From Mucilaginibacter aquaedulcis (GTDB taxonomy: Bacteria; Bacteroidota; Bacteroidia; Sphingobacteriales; Sphingobacteriaceae), in contig NZ_JAUFPR010000004.1 in the NCBI RefSeq assembly GCF_030409325.1, forward strand, positions 1 to 47,546: a stretch of DNA of 47,546 bases, in the 5' to 3' direction. Below the pieces are notes generated by a model. It was not told where the DNA came from and did not search any database. It was given only the letters and a program-made list of their open reading frames with translations. Shown here one piece after another: positions 7,293 to 15,544 of this stretch (position 1 is the stretch's first letter; each line of letters starts with the position of its first letter). The translations under genes were made by a program, and so were the position numbers.

Positions 7293-7970
7293 TTATTGTT
7301 TTGCTTCGGCGCGAGCTATGTACTCGTCAATATTTTGTGCTTCGGCGCTTTCCGGATATTCTGATTTTATCCTTTTGTATGTTTCGCTTGCAGCTTTGTT
7401 ATCTTTTTGTTCTTCGTAAACCAGGCCTAATTTTTTCAAATAAAGCGGCGATAAAAATTTATTGTGTGCTTTATCAATAGCCTTGTTAAAGTTGGTAGCG
7501 GCCTTGTCATAGTCTTTCAACTCAACATACGCATCGCCCATAGCACCAAAAGCTTCCGGAGCTACCATTGCGTCATCACCGCGGTAGTTGTTCAGGTTAT
7601 CAATTGCTTTGCTGTATTCGCCTTTGTTTAAATAAGCGGTACCTAAATAAAAGTAAGCCAGGTTAGCAGCTTTGGTATTGCTGTATTCGCTAATGATCTT
7701 TTCAAAACCAGGGTAGCTGGCATCGCCTTTAATAGCTTTATCCCAATCTTTTTTAGCCCAAAAATCCTGTGCAACGTGCATTTGATCAGCAGCAGTTACC
7801 TCGCGCGGACCTAAATAAAGTTTCAGATACAACAGATAAATAGCAATAAGAGCAATAATGGCCCCACCTATAAACAATAGGCTTTTTTGATTCTCGCGCA
7901 CGAAGTTGCCGCTTTGCCCTAAATTGGTTTCTGGTGCTGCAACTTTGGTATTCGCCTGGATTTTTGACAT
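7293..7970 (-). CDS. Membrane-anchored tetratricopeptide repeat protein
   Basis: A 225-residue protein counted from the ATG at 7970. It has a short cytoplasmic N-terminus (MSKIQANTKV), one membrane segment at about residues 31-51, then TPR units (for example AYFYLGTAYLNKGEYSKAIDNL and EAFGAMGDAYVELKDYDKAATNF). The layout resembles YfgM, a TPR chaperone-like partner of SecYEG, but the similarity is architectural only. A start 26 codons upstream at 8048 is possible in frame; a TAACTTTG promoter box at 7994-8001 lies between the two starts and favours the shorter protein. It precedes ribH in the same direction but a repeat array separates them. Confidence 0.82.
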   Translation of the reverse strand: MSKIQANTKVAAPETNLGQSGNFVRENQKSLLFIGGAIIALIAIYLLYLKLYLGPREVTAADQMHVAQDFWAKKDWDKAIKGDASYPGFEKIISEYSNTKAANLAYFYLGTAYLNKGEYSKAIDNLNNYRGDDAMVAPEAFGAMGDAYVELKDYDKAATNFNKAIDKAHNKFLSPLYLKKLGLVYEEQKDNKAASETYKRIKSEYPESAEAQNIDEYIARAEAKQ

Positions 7971-7993
7971 TGTTGTTACAAAATTAAAGTTTG

Positions 7994-8001
7994 CAAAGTT
8001 A
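7994..8001 (-). promoter_or_regulatory. Promoter -7 box for the TPR gene
   Basis: Minus-strand TAACTTTG followed by C matches TAnnTTTGC and lies 23 bp before the ATG at 7970. It argues against the longer reading frame that starts at 8048. Confidence 0.55.
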
Positions 8002-8229
8002 CGGTTTTCATAATTTCTGGCAATACCTTTTAAATTAAATAATTGCATTATGGTTTCTTTGTGTGTTTATGCCGTAGTTTATTGGGTTTGATACCTGCAA
8101 TTGGTGCCATTTTGAGCCTATAAATCGTCTACTTCCATCGTCCCTCATTGCCTGTTCAGATAAAAAACCGCAAATCAAAAAATGTTTTTTAATCCTGAAC
8201 CAAACACCTCACCAACCATCTAAAATGAT

Positions 8230-8237
8230 TAAATTTG
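8230..8237 (+). promoter_or_regulatory. Promoter -7 box for recF
   Basis: TAAATTTG followed by C matches TAnnTTTGC and ends 10 bp before the recF ATG. A clear -33 box was not found. Confidence 0.5.
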
Positions 8238-8247
8238 CCCTCCCATT

Positions 8248-9348
8248 ATGTATTTGCAACAGCTGTCAGTCATCAACTTTAAAAATTACGAAGAGGCCGA
8301 ACTTGTCTTCAGTGAGGGGGTGAATGCCTTTGCCGGTAATAATGGGGCTGGCAAAACCAATTTACTGGATGCTATTCACTACCTGTCGTTATGTAAAAGT
8401 TATTTTAACCCGATAGATAGCCAGCAGATAAAACAGGGAACCGATTTTTTTATCGTTACCGGCGTTTTTAATAAGAACGATCAGCCCGAAGCTGTGGCTT
8501 GTTCTGTTAAGCGTAACCAAAAAAAGCAATTCAAGCGCAATAAAAAGGACTATCAGCGCCTGGCCGATCATATTGGCCTGCTGCCTCTCGTGATGATATC
8601 GCCTTATGATACCAGTATTATTACCGAAGGCAGCGAGGAGCGCCGTAAGTTTATTGATAATGTAATATCGCAAACCGATAATTATTACCTCGATGAGCTT
8701 ATTACTTATAATAAGGTACTAACCAACCGTAACGCGCTGCTGAAACTTATTGCCGATACCGGGCGTTACGACCCCAGCCTGCTGGAGGTACTTGACGAAC
8801 AGCTTACCAATTCGGGTAATAAGATATTTGAGCGGCGAAAGGCTTTTATGGAAACTTTTACGGCCATCTTTAATAAACATTACAGCTTTTTAAGCGATGG
8901 TGCCGAGCAGGTTGAACTGGCTTATGAATCGCAATTACTGAATGATGATTTTGCAGCCCTGCTAAAAAAGACTGTTGAGCGCGACAGGGCGCTGGAGCGT
9001 ACCACTGCGGGTATACATAAGGATGATCTGCAATTTAATATACATGGCATGTCCATGAAAAAATTTGGATCGCAGGGGCAGCAAAAATCATTTTTAATTG
9101 CGCTGAAGCTGGCGCAGTATAGTTTTTTATATCAGCAAAAAGGCTTCAAACCGCTACTGCTGCTTGATGATATTTTTGACAAGCTTGACGATGAGCGTGT
9201 TACCAAACTCATGAAAATGGTATCAAATAATGATTTCGGGCAAGTGTTTATTACTGATACCAGTATGAACCGTGTCAGCGATATCTTTAATAAAATAAAC
9301 GTGCCGGTAAAATTATTTAAAGTGACAGGAGGGGCAATTGATGCGTAA
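8248..9348 (+). CDS. recF: DNA replication and repair protein RecF
   Basis: RecF is an SMC/ABC-like ATPase that directs RecO/RecR and RecA to gapped DNA. The 366-residue protein has the N-terminal INFKNYEEA start, Walker A GNNGAGKTN at residues 30-38, the RKFIDNVISQ region, the ABC signature SQGQQKS, and Walker B LLLLDDIFDKLD followed by VFITDT. Length is standard. Its stop overlaps the next gene by 8 bp, a common arrangement of recF with a DUF721 gene in Bacteroidota, so the two are probably made together. Confidence 0.97.
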   Translation: MYLQQLSVINFKNYEEAELVFSEGVNAFAGNNGAGKTNLLDAIHYLSLCKSYFNPIDSQQIKQGTDFFIVTGVFNKNDQPEAVACSVKRNQKKQFKRNKKDYQRLADHIGLLPLVMISPYDTSIITEGSEERRKFIDNVISQTDNYYLDELITYNKVLTNRNALLKLIADTGRYDPSLLEVLDEQLTNSGNKIFERRKAFMETFTAIFNKHYSFLSDGAEQVELAYESQLLNDDFAALLKKTVERDRALERTTAGIHKDDLQFNIHGMSMKKFGSQGQQKSFLIALKLAQYSFLYQQKGFKPLLLLDDIFDKLDDERVTKLMKMVSNNDFGQVFITDTSMNRVSDIFNKINVPVKLFKVTGGAIDA

Positions 9349-9631
9349 AGCAAATGACAAATCGTTGAAGGAAGCTATTGAGCAAATGCTGAACGTTTAT
9401 AAAATTAAACGCCGCTTTGACGAAACCGCCGTGGTAACAGCCTGGCCCGAGCTGGTAGGCAAGCCTGTTGCCAACCGTACCAAGGAATTATTTATCCGTG
9501 ATAAAAAGCTGTTTTTGCGTATAGAATCATCGGTAATAAAAAACGAGCTGATGATGATGCGCAATCAGATCATAGATAAGATAAACGAGAAAGCCAATAG
9601 TATACTGGTGGAGGAAGTTATTTTTCTTTAA
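9341..9631 (+). CDS. DUF721 protein, DciA-like helicase loader candidate
   Basis: A 96-residue basic protein with the DUF721 (DciA) core: EAIEQMLNVYKIKRRFDETAVVTAWPELVGKPVANRT followed by two strands LFIRDKKLFLRIESSVIKNELMMM. DciA loads the replicative helicase in bacteria that lack DnaC/DnaI; members from Bacteroidota have not, to my knowledge, been tested widely. The ATG at 9341 overlaps recF by 8 bp; a TTG one codon earlier is possible but less likely. The purine run AGGAGGGG at 9327-9334 is a good Shine-Dalgarno sequence, rare in this phylum, and may support translation of the overlapping start. Confidence 0.85.
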   Translation: MRKANDKSLKEAIEQMLNVYKIKRRFDETAVVTAWPELVGKPVANRTKELFIRDKKLFLRIESSVIKNELMMMRNQIIDKINEKANSILVEEVIFL

Positions 9632-9677
9632 AGAAAAACGGGGAAAGCAGATATCCCGCCAAACAATTCAATATAAT

Positions 9678-9721
9678 AACCTATAAGCAGATGCAACATC
9701 AGTTACACCTGCTTATAGGTT
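9678..9721. terminator. Bidirectional hairpin between DUF721 gene and ndk
   Basis: A 13-bp stem, AACCTATAAGCAG at 9678-9690 with its complement at 9709-9721, closes an 18-base loop between convergent genes. There is no long T run, so its strength as a terminator is uncertain. Confidence 0.55.
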
Positions 9722-9727
9722 GATCAA

Positions 9728-10147
9728 TTAAAACTTTTCAAAAGCCGAAAAGAAGAAGTTTCCTTCAATCTCAGCGTTTTCGTCAGAATCTGAACCGTGA
9801 ACTGCGTTTGCTTCAATTGATTTGGCAAACATTTGACGGATAGTACCTTCATCAGCCTTAGCCGGATCAGTTGCACCAATCAGTTTACGGAAATCTTCAA
9901 TAGCGTTATCTTTTTCCAAAATAGCGGCAACAATAGGGCCTGATGACATAAAGCCAACCAGGTCCTTGTAAAAAGGACGCTCTTTGTGTACCTCATAAAA
10001 CTGACCTGCTTTTTCAGGGCTCAATGAAGTATATTTTAGGGCGATGATCTTGAATCCGCTCTTGGTAATCTTGTCTATAATTGCACCAATATGCCCGTTT
10101 GCAACAGCATCAGGCTTAATCATGGTAAAAGTTCTGTTAGTTTTCAT
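9728..10147 (-). CDS. ndk: Nucleoside diphosphate kinase
   Basis: Ndk transfers the gamma phosphate from ATP to nucleoside diphosphates through a phosphohistidine. The 139-residue protein has the N-terminal TFTMIKPDAV motif, the FYxxHxxRPFY segment (FYEVHKERPFYKDLVGFM), GATDPAKADEGTIR, and the active site NAVHGSDS with His117. Length and start are normal. It stands alone, convergent with the recF/DUF721 pair and divergent from the DHH phosphoesterase. A TATTTTTG promoter box is seen 21 bp upstream. Confidence 0.97.
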   Translation of the reverse strand: MKTNRTFTMIKPDAVANGHIGAIIDKITKSGFKIIALKYTSLSPEKAGQFYEVHKERPFYKDLVGFMSSGPIVAAILEKDNAIEDFRKLIGATDPAKADEGTIRQMFAKSIEANAVHGSDSDENAEIEGNFFFSAFEKF

Positions 10148-10167
10148 ACTCTTTCTTAAAATTGGCG

Positions 10168-10175
10168 CAAAAATA
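10168..10175 (-). promoter_or_regulatory. Promoter -7 box for ndk
   Basis: Minus-strand TATTTTTGC matches TAnnTTTGC, ending 20 bp before the ndk ATG. Confidence 0.5.
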
Positions 10176-10221
10176 GGGTTTTACATCTGTAACATAAAGC
10201 TTTTTGAATTAAATTAGATGG

Positions 10222-10250
10222 TTTGTATTTAATTTATTTATTTAGCTTTG
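10222..10250 (+). promoter_or_regulatory. Promoter for the DHH phosphoesterase gene
   Basis: TTTG at 10222-10225 as a -33 box and TAGCTTTG at 10243-10250 as a -7 box are separated by 17 bp, close to the Bacteroidota consensus. The ATG follows 19 bp later. This is one of the clearest promoters in the window. Confidence 0.6.
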
Positions 10251-10269
10251 CAACTCTTTTTTAAAATTG

Positions 10270-11280
10270 ATGTTAGATTTAGCTGCGCTTACACACCTTT
10301 TAGAACAACCTCAAAAAATAGTGATCACTACCCATCATAAACCTGATGGTGATGCTATGGGTTCGTCATTGGGTTTGTATAATTACCTGATACAACAGGG
10401 GCATCATGCCAAAGTAATTACCCCTACAGATTATCCCGATTTTTTAAGCTGGATGCCTGGCAACGAGGAGGTTATTATTTATACCGAGCAACCGGAGCTA
10501 TCGGCAACCTTAATTGCCGAAGCACACCTGATATTCTGCCTTGATTTTAACGCCCTTAGCCGCATCAACGAGATGGGCGAACTGGTGGGCCAAAGCAGCG
10601 CCTACAAAATCATGATAGATCATCACCTGGAGCCTGAAGATTTTGATGATTACCGCCACTGGAACATCAATGCCTGCGCCGCGGCCCAGCTTGTTTATGA
10701 TTTTATTGTTAATCAGCTGCACCATCCCGAATTAGTTAATAAGGATGTGGCAACCTGCCTGTATACCGGCATCATGACCGATTCGGCTTCGTTCAGGCTG
10801 CCAAATACCTCTTCAACAGTACACCGCATAGTAGCCGACCTGATTGACGCGGGCGCTGTTAACTGGCGAATACACGAACTGGTATACAATAGTGCGTCTG
10901 AAAGTCGTTTAAGATTCCTGGGACATTGCCTGGCCAATTGTTTGGAGGTTTTGCCGGAGTACAATACCGCTATAATATCAGTGAGCAAAGAAGATCTGGA
11001 AAAGTTTGATGTTAATACCGGCGATACCGAAGGCATAGTGAACTACGCCCTGTCAATGGCCAGCATACGCCTTGCAGCGTTCATAGTTGAGCGCCGCGAT
11101 AAGGTAAAGCTTTCCCTGCGTTCAAAAGGTGAGTTTCCGGCCAATGAGATCTGTAAAAAATATTTCAACGGCGGCGGTCATCGCAACGCGGCCGGAGGGT
11201 ACTCAAACGGTAACCTTGAACAGGCGGTAAATCAATTTAAATTAATCTTACCCGAATATAAAAAACTATTAATACAGTAA
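10270..11280 (+). CDS. nrnA: DHH/DHHA1 phosphoesterase, NrnA-like oligoribonuclease / pAp phosphatase
   Basis: A 336-residue protein of the NrnA type, which degrades very short RNAs and, in many species, removes the 3' phosphate from phosphoadenosine phosphate. Metal-binding motifs are present: THHKPDGDAMGSS near residues 21-33, CLDFNAL, IDHHLEP (the DHH motif), and TGIMTDSASFR; the C-terminal DHHA1 domain ends with the GGGHRNAAGG substrate motif. The ATG at 10270 is one codon after a possible TTG and is preferred. Two FKBP genes follow in the same direction, the first after 14 bp, so they may form an operon. Exact substrate choice is inferred from the family. Confidence 0.9.
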   Translation: MLDLAALTHLLEQPQKIVITTHHKPDGDAMGSSLGLYNYLIQQGHHAKVITPTDYPDFLSWMPGNEEVIIYTEQPELSATLIAEAHLIFCLDFNALSRINEMGELVGQSSAYKIMIDHHLEPEDFDDYRHWNINACAAAQLVYDFIVNQLHHPELVNKDVATCLYTGIMTDSASFRLPNTSSTVHRIVADLIDAGAVNWRIHELVYNSASESRLRFLGHCLANCLEVLPEYNTAIISVSKEDLEKFDVNTGDTEGIVNYALSMASIRLAAFIVERRDKVKLSLRSKGEFPANEICKKYFNGGGHRNAAGGYSNGNLEQAVNQFKLILPEYKKLLIQ

Positions 11281-11294
11281 GTAAAACAGTAAAA

Positions 11295-12257
11295 ATGAAA
11301 AGAAAATTAATGTTCTTGTCTCTTGCGGCTATAGGTTTAGCAAGTTGCAACGGTGGGTTTAAACAAGGCGAAGGCGGCTTGCTTTATAACATCCACACTT
11401 CAAAAGGTGGAGCGAAAATTAAAGAAGGCGATTTTGTGAGCCTGAACATGGTAGTTAAAACCGACGGCGACTCTGTATTAAACAGCACTTATGAAAGCGG
11501 TCAGCCCAACAGACTTGCAATGCCTAAACCACAAGCCAAAGGCGATGTTGTTGCCGGTATTGGTTTATTGGGCGAAGGCGATAGCGCTACCTTCAAAATA
11601 TCTGCCGATTCGATATTTAAAGGTGGTCAGCAACGTCCTCCGGGCTTCAAAAGCAAATACTTAGTATTCCAGGTTAAAATTGAAAAAGTTATTGCTAAAG
11701 GTAACCTGAATGACCAGGTTTTCCGTGGCCGCGTTACCGATTACCTGAAAGGTCAGATGGATGGTCTTAAAGCTCAGGAGCCAGCCAAGATCAAAAAATA
11801 TATTGACGACAACCACCTGAAACTTGAAAAAACAGCATCAGGTTTATTATACGTAATTACCAACCCTGGCACCGGCGAAAAACCGGCTCCGCATGATACC
11901 GCTGTTGTAAACTATACCGGTAAAATGGTTAACGGTAAAGTATTTGATACCAGCATTAAAGAAGAAGCACAAAAAGCAAAGATCCCTATGGATCCAATGC
12001 GTCAGTTTGCTCCTATCCGTATCCCTGTTGGCGAAGCTAAAGTTATAGCTGGCTGGGACGAAGGCTTACAATTGCTGAACAAAGGCGCAAAAGCCATATT
12101 CATTATTCCATCTGATATTGCTTATAAAGATCAGGGAATAGGCCCAATCGCACCTTACACTCCGCTTGTGTTTGAAATGGAGATGGTAAACGTTGTTCAC
12201 CCTAATCCAAATACTTCAAAACCTATTGTTCGATTACCACCACCGGTAACCAAGTAA
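11295..12257 (+). CDS. FKBP-type peptidyl-prolyl isomerase, lipoprotein
   Basis: A 320-residue lipoprotein: signal peptide with lipobox LASC (Cys18), a first degenerate FKBP-like segment (EGDFVSLNMVVKTDGDSVLNSTYE, residues about 45-130), a helical linker, and a canonical FKBP domain near residues 190-300 with DTAVVNYTGKMVNGKVFDTS, GWDEGLQLLNKGAKAIFIIPSDIAY and PLVFEMEMVNV. FKBP proteins catalyse proline isomerisation and act as chaperones; a lipoprotein form would work in the periplasm. It follows the DHH gene by 14 bp and is followed by a paralogue of the same two-part layout, probably a tandem duplication. Confidence 0.9.
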   Translation: MKRKLMFLSLAAIGLASCNGGFKQGEGGLLYNIHTSKGGAKIKEGDFVSLNMVVKTDGDSVLNSTYESGQPNRLAMPKPQAKGDVVAGIGLLGEGDSATFKISADSIFKGGQQRPPGFKSKYLVFQVKIEKVIAKGNLNDQVFRGRVTDYLKGQMDGLKAQEPAKIKKYIDDNHLKLEKTASGLLYVITNPGTGEKPAPHDTAVVNYTGKMVNGKVFDTSIKEEAQKAKIPMDPMRQFAPIRIPVGEAKVIAGWDEGLQLLNKGAKAIFIIPSDIAYKDQGIGPIAPYTPLVFEMEMVNVVHPNPNTSKPIVRLPPPVTK

Positions 12258-12272
12258 TTAAAAATATTCACT

Positions 12273-12304
12273 AAAGCCTTTTTGCCCGCGGGCAAAAAGG
12301 CTTT
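12273..12304 (+). terminator. Perfect palindromic terminator between the two FKBP genes
   Basis: A perfect 32-bp palindrome centred on CCCGCGGG at 12285-12292, with an A run on the left and a T run on the right. It lies 16 bp after the first FKBP stop and 14 bp before the second FKBP ATG, so it probably limits, but need not abolish, read-through. Confidence 0.8.
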
Positions 12305-12317
12305 TTATTGTTTACCG

Positions 12318-13319
12318 ATGAAAAAAGCAATTTATATCCTGTTACCCGCATTAAGCCTGCTTACACTGGGCGCTTATGCGCAGGCACCAACCCCAAGGCC
12401 TAATATGCAGCCTACCGGTAAAGGGGCATTTTATCAGTTGTTTACCAACAACACGGGCGAAAAAATAAAGCTGAATGATGTGATCACCTTCAACTTTATT
12501 CAAAAAACCGATAAAGACTCTATCCTGTACAGCACTTATAAAGCGGGCAAACCGGTACAGGCACAAATACAGCCATCACAAAACGTTGGCGACCTGATGG
12601 ATGTATTCCCATTATTAACTGTTAAAGACAGCGCCCTGGTTAAAGTACCAACCGACTCTGTTTTTAAAGGCCATGAAGAATCACGCCCCCCGTTTTTTCC
12701 TAAAGGCAGCTATTTAACCTTTATCCTGAAAATTGAAAAGGTACAATCATTAAATGATGCCATAGCCGAAAAAAAGGCCGAAGGACAGAAACTAAAGGAT
12801 GCAGAAGCCGCTTCAGCCGGCAGCTACATCACTTCGCACAAATTAACGCCGGTAACAACAGCGTCGGGTTTAAAATATATGGTTACCCGTCCATCAGTAA
12901 AACGTAAGCCATTGGCGGGTGATACCGTGCTGGTAAACTACACCGGCCGTACGCTAAGTGGTAAAGTTTTTGACTCCAGCGTTGAAACTGAAGCTAAAGG
13001 CGCGGGCTTAGATCAGCCGGGCCGTAAATACGAGCCTATAAGCGTTGTGCTTGGCCAGGGTCAGGTAATACCGGGCTGGGACGAAGGTTTATTATTGCTT
13101 AACGAAGGCTCAAAGGCCACACTGATCGTCCCATCATCATTAGCTTATGGCGACAGGGGTGCAGGTGAAGATATAGCTCCGTACAGCACATTACTATTTG
13201 ACGTGGAACTTGTTAAGGTAAAACCGGGCAAACATGCGGTTGCGCCTAAAACCGGCATCATGAACCCGGCCAAAAAACGGGTGTACAAAAAACCACTACC
13301 AAGTAAAAAGACAAATTAG
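12318..13319 (+). CDS. FKBP-type peptidyl-prolyl isomerase, secreted
   Basis: A 333-residue paralogue of the preceding gene. It has a signal peptide ending LTLGAYAQA without a lipobox, so the product should be soluble in the periplasm. A degenerate FKBP-like part (LNDVITFNFIQKTDKDSILYSTY) is followed by a helical linker rich in Lys and Ala, and a canonical FKBP domain with DTVLVNYTGRTLSGKVFDSS, GWDEGLLLLNEGSKATLIVPSSLAYG and STLLFDVELVKV. The C-terminal tail is strongly basic. A longer reading from 12282 would start inside the terminator hairpin and is rejected in favour of ATG at 12318. Confidence 0.9.
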   Translation: MKKAIYILLPALSLLTLGAYAQAPTPRPNMQPTGKGAFYQLFTNNTGEKIKLNDVITFNFIQKTDKDSILYSTYKAGKPVQAQIQPSQNVGDLMDVFPLLTVKDSALVKVPTDSVFKGHEESRPPFFPKGSYLTFILKIEKVQSLNDAIAEKKAEGQKLKDAEAASAGSYITSHKLTPVTTASGLKYMVTRPSVKRKPLAGDTVLVNYTGRTLSGKVFDSSVETEAKGAGLDQPGRKYEPISVVLGQGQVIPGWDEGLLLLNEGSKATLIVPSSLAYGDRGAGEDIAPYSTLLFDVELVKVKPGKHAVAPKTGIMNPAKKRVYKKPLPSKKTN

Positions 13320-13325
13320 CCTACC

Positions 13326-13351
13326 AGCCTTCTGCCAAAAAACAGAAGGCT
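13326..13351 (+). terminator. Terminator after the second FKBP gene
   Basis: AGCCTTCTG at 13326-13334 pairs with its complement at 13343-13351, followed by TTTTT. It lies directly upstream of the tatD promoter box. Confidence 0.85.
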
Positions 13352-13355
13352 TTTT

Positions 13356-13363
13356 TATTTTTG
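13356..13363 (+). promoter_or_regulatory. Promoter -7 box for tatD, overlapping the terminator T run
   Basis: TATTTTTG followed by CACC and then ATG. The box ends four bases before the start codon, so the transcript would be nearly leaderless, the same layout as panD and lipA. Confidence 0.5.
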
Positions 13364-13367
13364 CACC

Positions 13368-14135
13368 ATGGTATTAACCGACACGCATACACATCAATAT
13401 TACGAAACCATTGCCCATAAACGTGCTGCCTTTATGGAGCGCTGCCTCAGCAACAATATAAACCGTTTGTTTTTACCTAATGTAGATATAGCATCGGTAT
13501 CGCTGATGTTTGATCTGGTGCGCGCCTATCCTGAGCAATGCTTTGCCATGCTGGGCCTGCACCCCTGTTCGGTAAAGGAAAACTGGCAGCAGGAACTTAA
13601 CAGCATACGCGATGCGCACCAGCAAAATAAAATTTACGCCATCGGCGAAATCGGTATTGACCTGTATTGGGACAAAACTTTTTTAAAAGAGCAGATAGAT
13701 GCCTTTCGCCAGCAGATCAACTGGGCCAAAAGTCTTAAACTCCCCATCGTGATCCACTGCCGCGATGCCTTTAACGAGGTATACGAAGTACTGCAACAAG
13801 AACAGGACGAAAACCTGCGTGGTATTTTCCATTGCTTTACCGGCACAGTGGAGCAGGCCCATAAAATAACCGGGCTTGGCTTTTACCTGGGCATTGGCGG
13901 TGTGGTAACCTATAAAAACTCAGGCCTGGATAAAGTTGTGGCCGAAATTGACCTGAAGCATATAGTTTTAGAAACAGATTCTCCGTACCTTACGCCCGTT
14001 CCGTTCCGCGGTAAGCCTAATGAAAGTTCATACCTGATCTACATTGCACAAAAAGTAGCGGAGCTGCATCAAACAACTGTGGAAACAGTGGCCAGTATTA
14101 CCACTGAAAACTCCATAAAGGTGTTTGGCATATAA
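13368..14135 (+). CDS. tatD: TatD family metal-dependent deoxyribonuclease
   Basis: A 255-residue TIM-barrel hydrolase. Metal ligands visible are THTH at residues 5-8, Glu in AIGEIGID, His in IVIHCRDA, His in IFHCFTG and Asp in LETDSPYLTP, matching the TatD/YcfH pattern. The closing RGKPNESSYL and the C-terminal SIKVFGI are typical. TatD enzymes are 3'-5' DNases linked to DNA repair or turnover; the precise role of this group is unsettled. Asparaginase follows in the same direction with 40 bp between. Confidence 0.92.
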   Translation: MVLTDTHTHQYYETIAHKRAAFMERCLSNNINRLFLPNVDIASVSLMFDLVRAYPEQCFAMLGLHPCSVKENWQQELNSIRDAHQQNKIYAIGEIGIDLYWDKTFLKEQIDAFRQQINWAKSLKLPIVIHCRDAFNEVYEVLQQEQDENLRGIFHCFTGTVEQAHKITGLGFYLGIGGVVTYKNSGLDKVVAEIDLKHIVLETDSPYLTPVPFRGKPNESSYLIYIAQKVAELHQTTVETVASITTENSIKVFGI

Positions 14136-14175
14136 TACTTGTTTTAATGAATTTATACAGCATACATCTTATTTC

Positions 14176-15198
14176 ATGAGCCAGATACTGATCATCTATA
14201 CCGGGGGTACAATTGGGATGATGACCGATCCCGTGACTAAAGTGCTTAAACCTATCAACTTTGAGCAAATAATGGACAATGTTCCTGAACTGGAGAAACT
14301 TAATTGCCGAATTAAGGTACACTCTTTTGAGGAGATCATTGATTCATCAAACATGAACCCGGTTATCTGGAGCCAACTGGCTGGCCTTATTCAATCAAAC
14401 TATCATGATAATGATGGTTTCGTGATATTGCACGGTTCAGATACCATGGCCTATACCGCATCGGCCCTGAGCTTTATGCTCGAAAACCTGGGCAAGCCGG
14501 TAATATTCACTGGTTCGCAGCTGCCTATAAGCGCTATACGTACCGATGCCAAGGAAAACCTGATGACGGCCATTGAAATTGCCAAATCAAAAAAAGCCGA
14601 CCGCGCACGTGTTCCCGAAGTTTGTATTTACTTTGATTATAAACTGTTTCGCGGTAACCGGGCATTTAAATATAATTCATCAAAATTTGAGGCTTTCCGG
14701 TCGCCAAACTACCCGATACTGGCCGAGTCTGGCGTACACCTGCGCTTCAGTGCGAATGACATCAGGCATCCGCAGGAAAATAGCGAACTCATTATCCATA
14801 ATAACCTGGTGAGCGATGTGGCCGTACTTAAACTTTACCCGGGCATTGGCACCAAAGTGGTTGAAACTATTTTAAACTCTGATGTTCGCGGCATTGTGAT
14901 GGAAACATTTGGCGCGGGCAATACTACTACCGACAGCTGGTTTATTGACCTGCTTAAAGGCGCTATAGACAGTGGTAAGGTTGTAGTTGATATTTCGCAG
15001 TGTAAGGTAGGAACCGTTGAACTGGGCCGCTATGAAACCAGCCGCCAGCTGAAGGATATAGGGGTAGCCAATGGCTATGATATGACCTTTGAATCAGCCG
15101 TAACCAAAATGATGTACCTGCTGGGTATGTTTGATGATCCGGCACAGGTGAAGCACTACATGGAGCTTGACCTGCGCGGCGAGATCACGGTATCGTAA
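14176..15198 (+). CDS. ansA: Type I (cytoplasmic) L-asparaginase
   Basis: A 340-residue asparaginase. The first active-site Thr is in IIYTGGTIGM at the N-terminus and the second in ILHGSDTMAYTASALSFML; the GSQLPISAIRTDAKENLM stretch is also diagnostic. There is no signal peptide, which points to the cytoplasmic low-affinity type. A longer reading from 14125 would overlap tatD, so the ATG at 14176 is preferred. It lies 40 bp after tatD, a pairing I recall in other Bacteroidota, and ends at a strong terminator. Confidence 0.93.
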   Translation: MSQILIIYTGGTIGMMTDPVTKVLKPINFEQIMDNVPELEKLNCRIKVHSFEEIIDSSNMNPVIWSQLAGLIQSNYHDNDGFVILHGSDTMAYTASALSFMLENLGKPVIFTGSQLPISAIRTDAKENLMTAIEIAKSKKADRARVPEVCIYFDYKLFRGNRAFKYNSSKFEAFRSPNYPILAESGVHLRFSANDIRHPQENSELIIHNNLVSDVAVLKLYPGIGTKVVETILNSDVRGIVMETFGAGNTTTDSWFIDLLKGAIDSGKVVVDISQCKVGTVELGRYETSRQLKDIGVANGYDMTFESAVTKMMYLLGMFDDPAQVKHYMELDLRGEITVS

Positions 15199-15206
15199 TA
15201 CACACA

Positions 15207-15237
15207 AAAAAAAGACACATTGCATGTGTCTTTTTTT
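15207..15237 (+). terminator. Terminator after asparaginase
   Basis: A 14-bp stem with arms at 15207-15220 and 15224-15237 and a 3-base loop, AAAAAAAGACACAT on the left, ends in a T run. The symmetric A and T runs allow action in both directions. Confidence 0.85.
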
Positions 15238-15297
15238 ATTGCGCTCGTTTTAACGGGCACCTAATTTGAGGCTGCAATTGCATCACCACTTATAAAT

Positions 15298-15337
15298 AAC
15301 GAGTGCTTAATCCGTTAATCCCTTCTAAGCACTCGTT
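15298..15337. repeat. 12-bp inverted repeat hairpin
   Basis: AACGAGTGCTTA at 15298-15309 and its exact complement at 15326-15337 flank a 16-base loop. It is the middle one of three hairpins in this 346-bp convergent gap. No gene is associated. Confidence 0.6.
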
Positions 15338-15356
15338 ACAAACAAAGCACGTTGAG

Positions 15357-15486
15357 AAAGATTGTCATTTCGATAGAGCATGGGTGGAAATGTGAGTGGC
15401 GCGAAAGAGAAATCTTATACAACATGCAGGCGGATCGACTGCTCATATAAGATTTCTCCTCGTTCCTCGTCGAAATGACAATCTTT
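15357..15486. repeat. Nested palindromic intergenic repeat (about 130 bp)
   Basis: Outer arms AAAGATTGTCATTTCGA (15357-15373) and its complement (15470-15486), and inner arms GAGAAATCTTATA (15407-15419) and its complement (15446-15458), give a cruciform-prone, two-level stem. The CGTCGAAATGACAATCTT end resembles repeats I recall from Pedobacter-like genomes, and it ends in TTTTTT. Together with the terminator and the hairpin before it, it fills the gap 15199-15544, in which I see no gene. Confidence 0.8.
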
Positions 15487-15544
15487 TTTAATTCGTTGGC
15501 ACAAGATCAGCACATCACATCTTGCAACTACATATCATTATTAC

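Noticed and set aside
12282..12317. Longer N-terminus for the second FKBP protein
   Set aside because: The extra codons lie within the terminator palindrome and would spoil the signal peptide.
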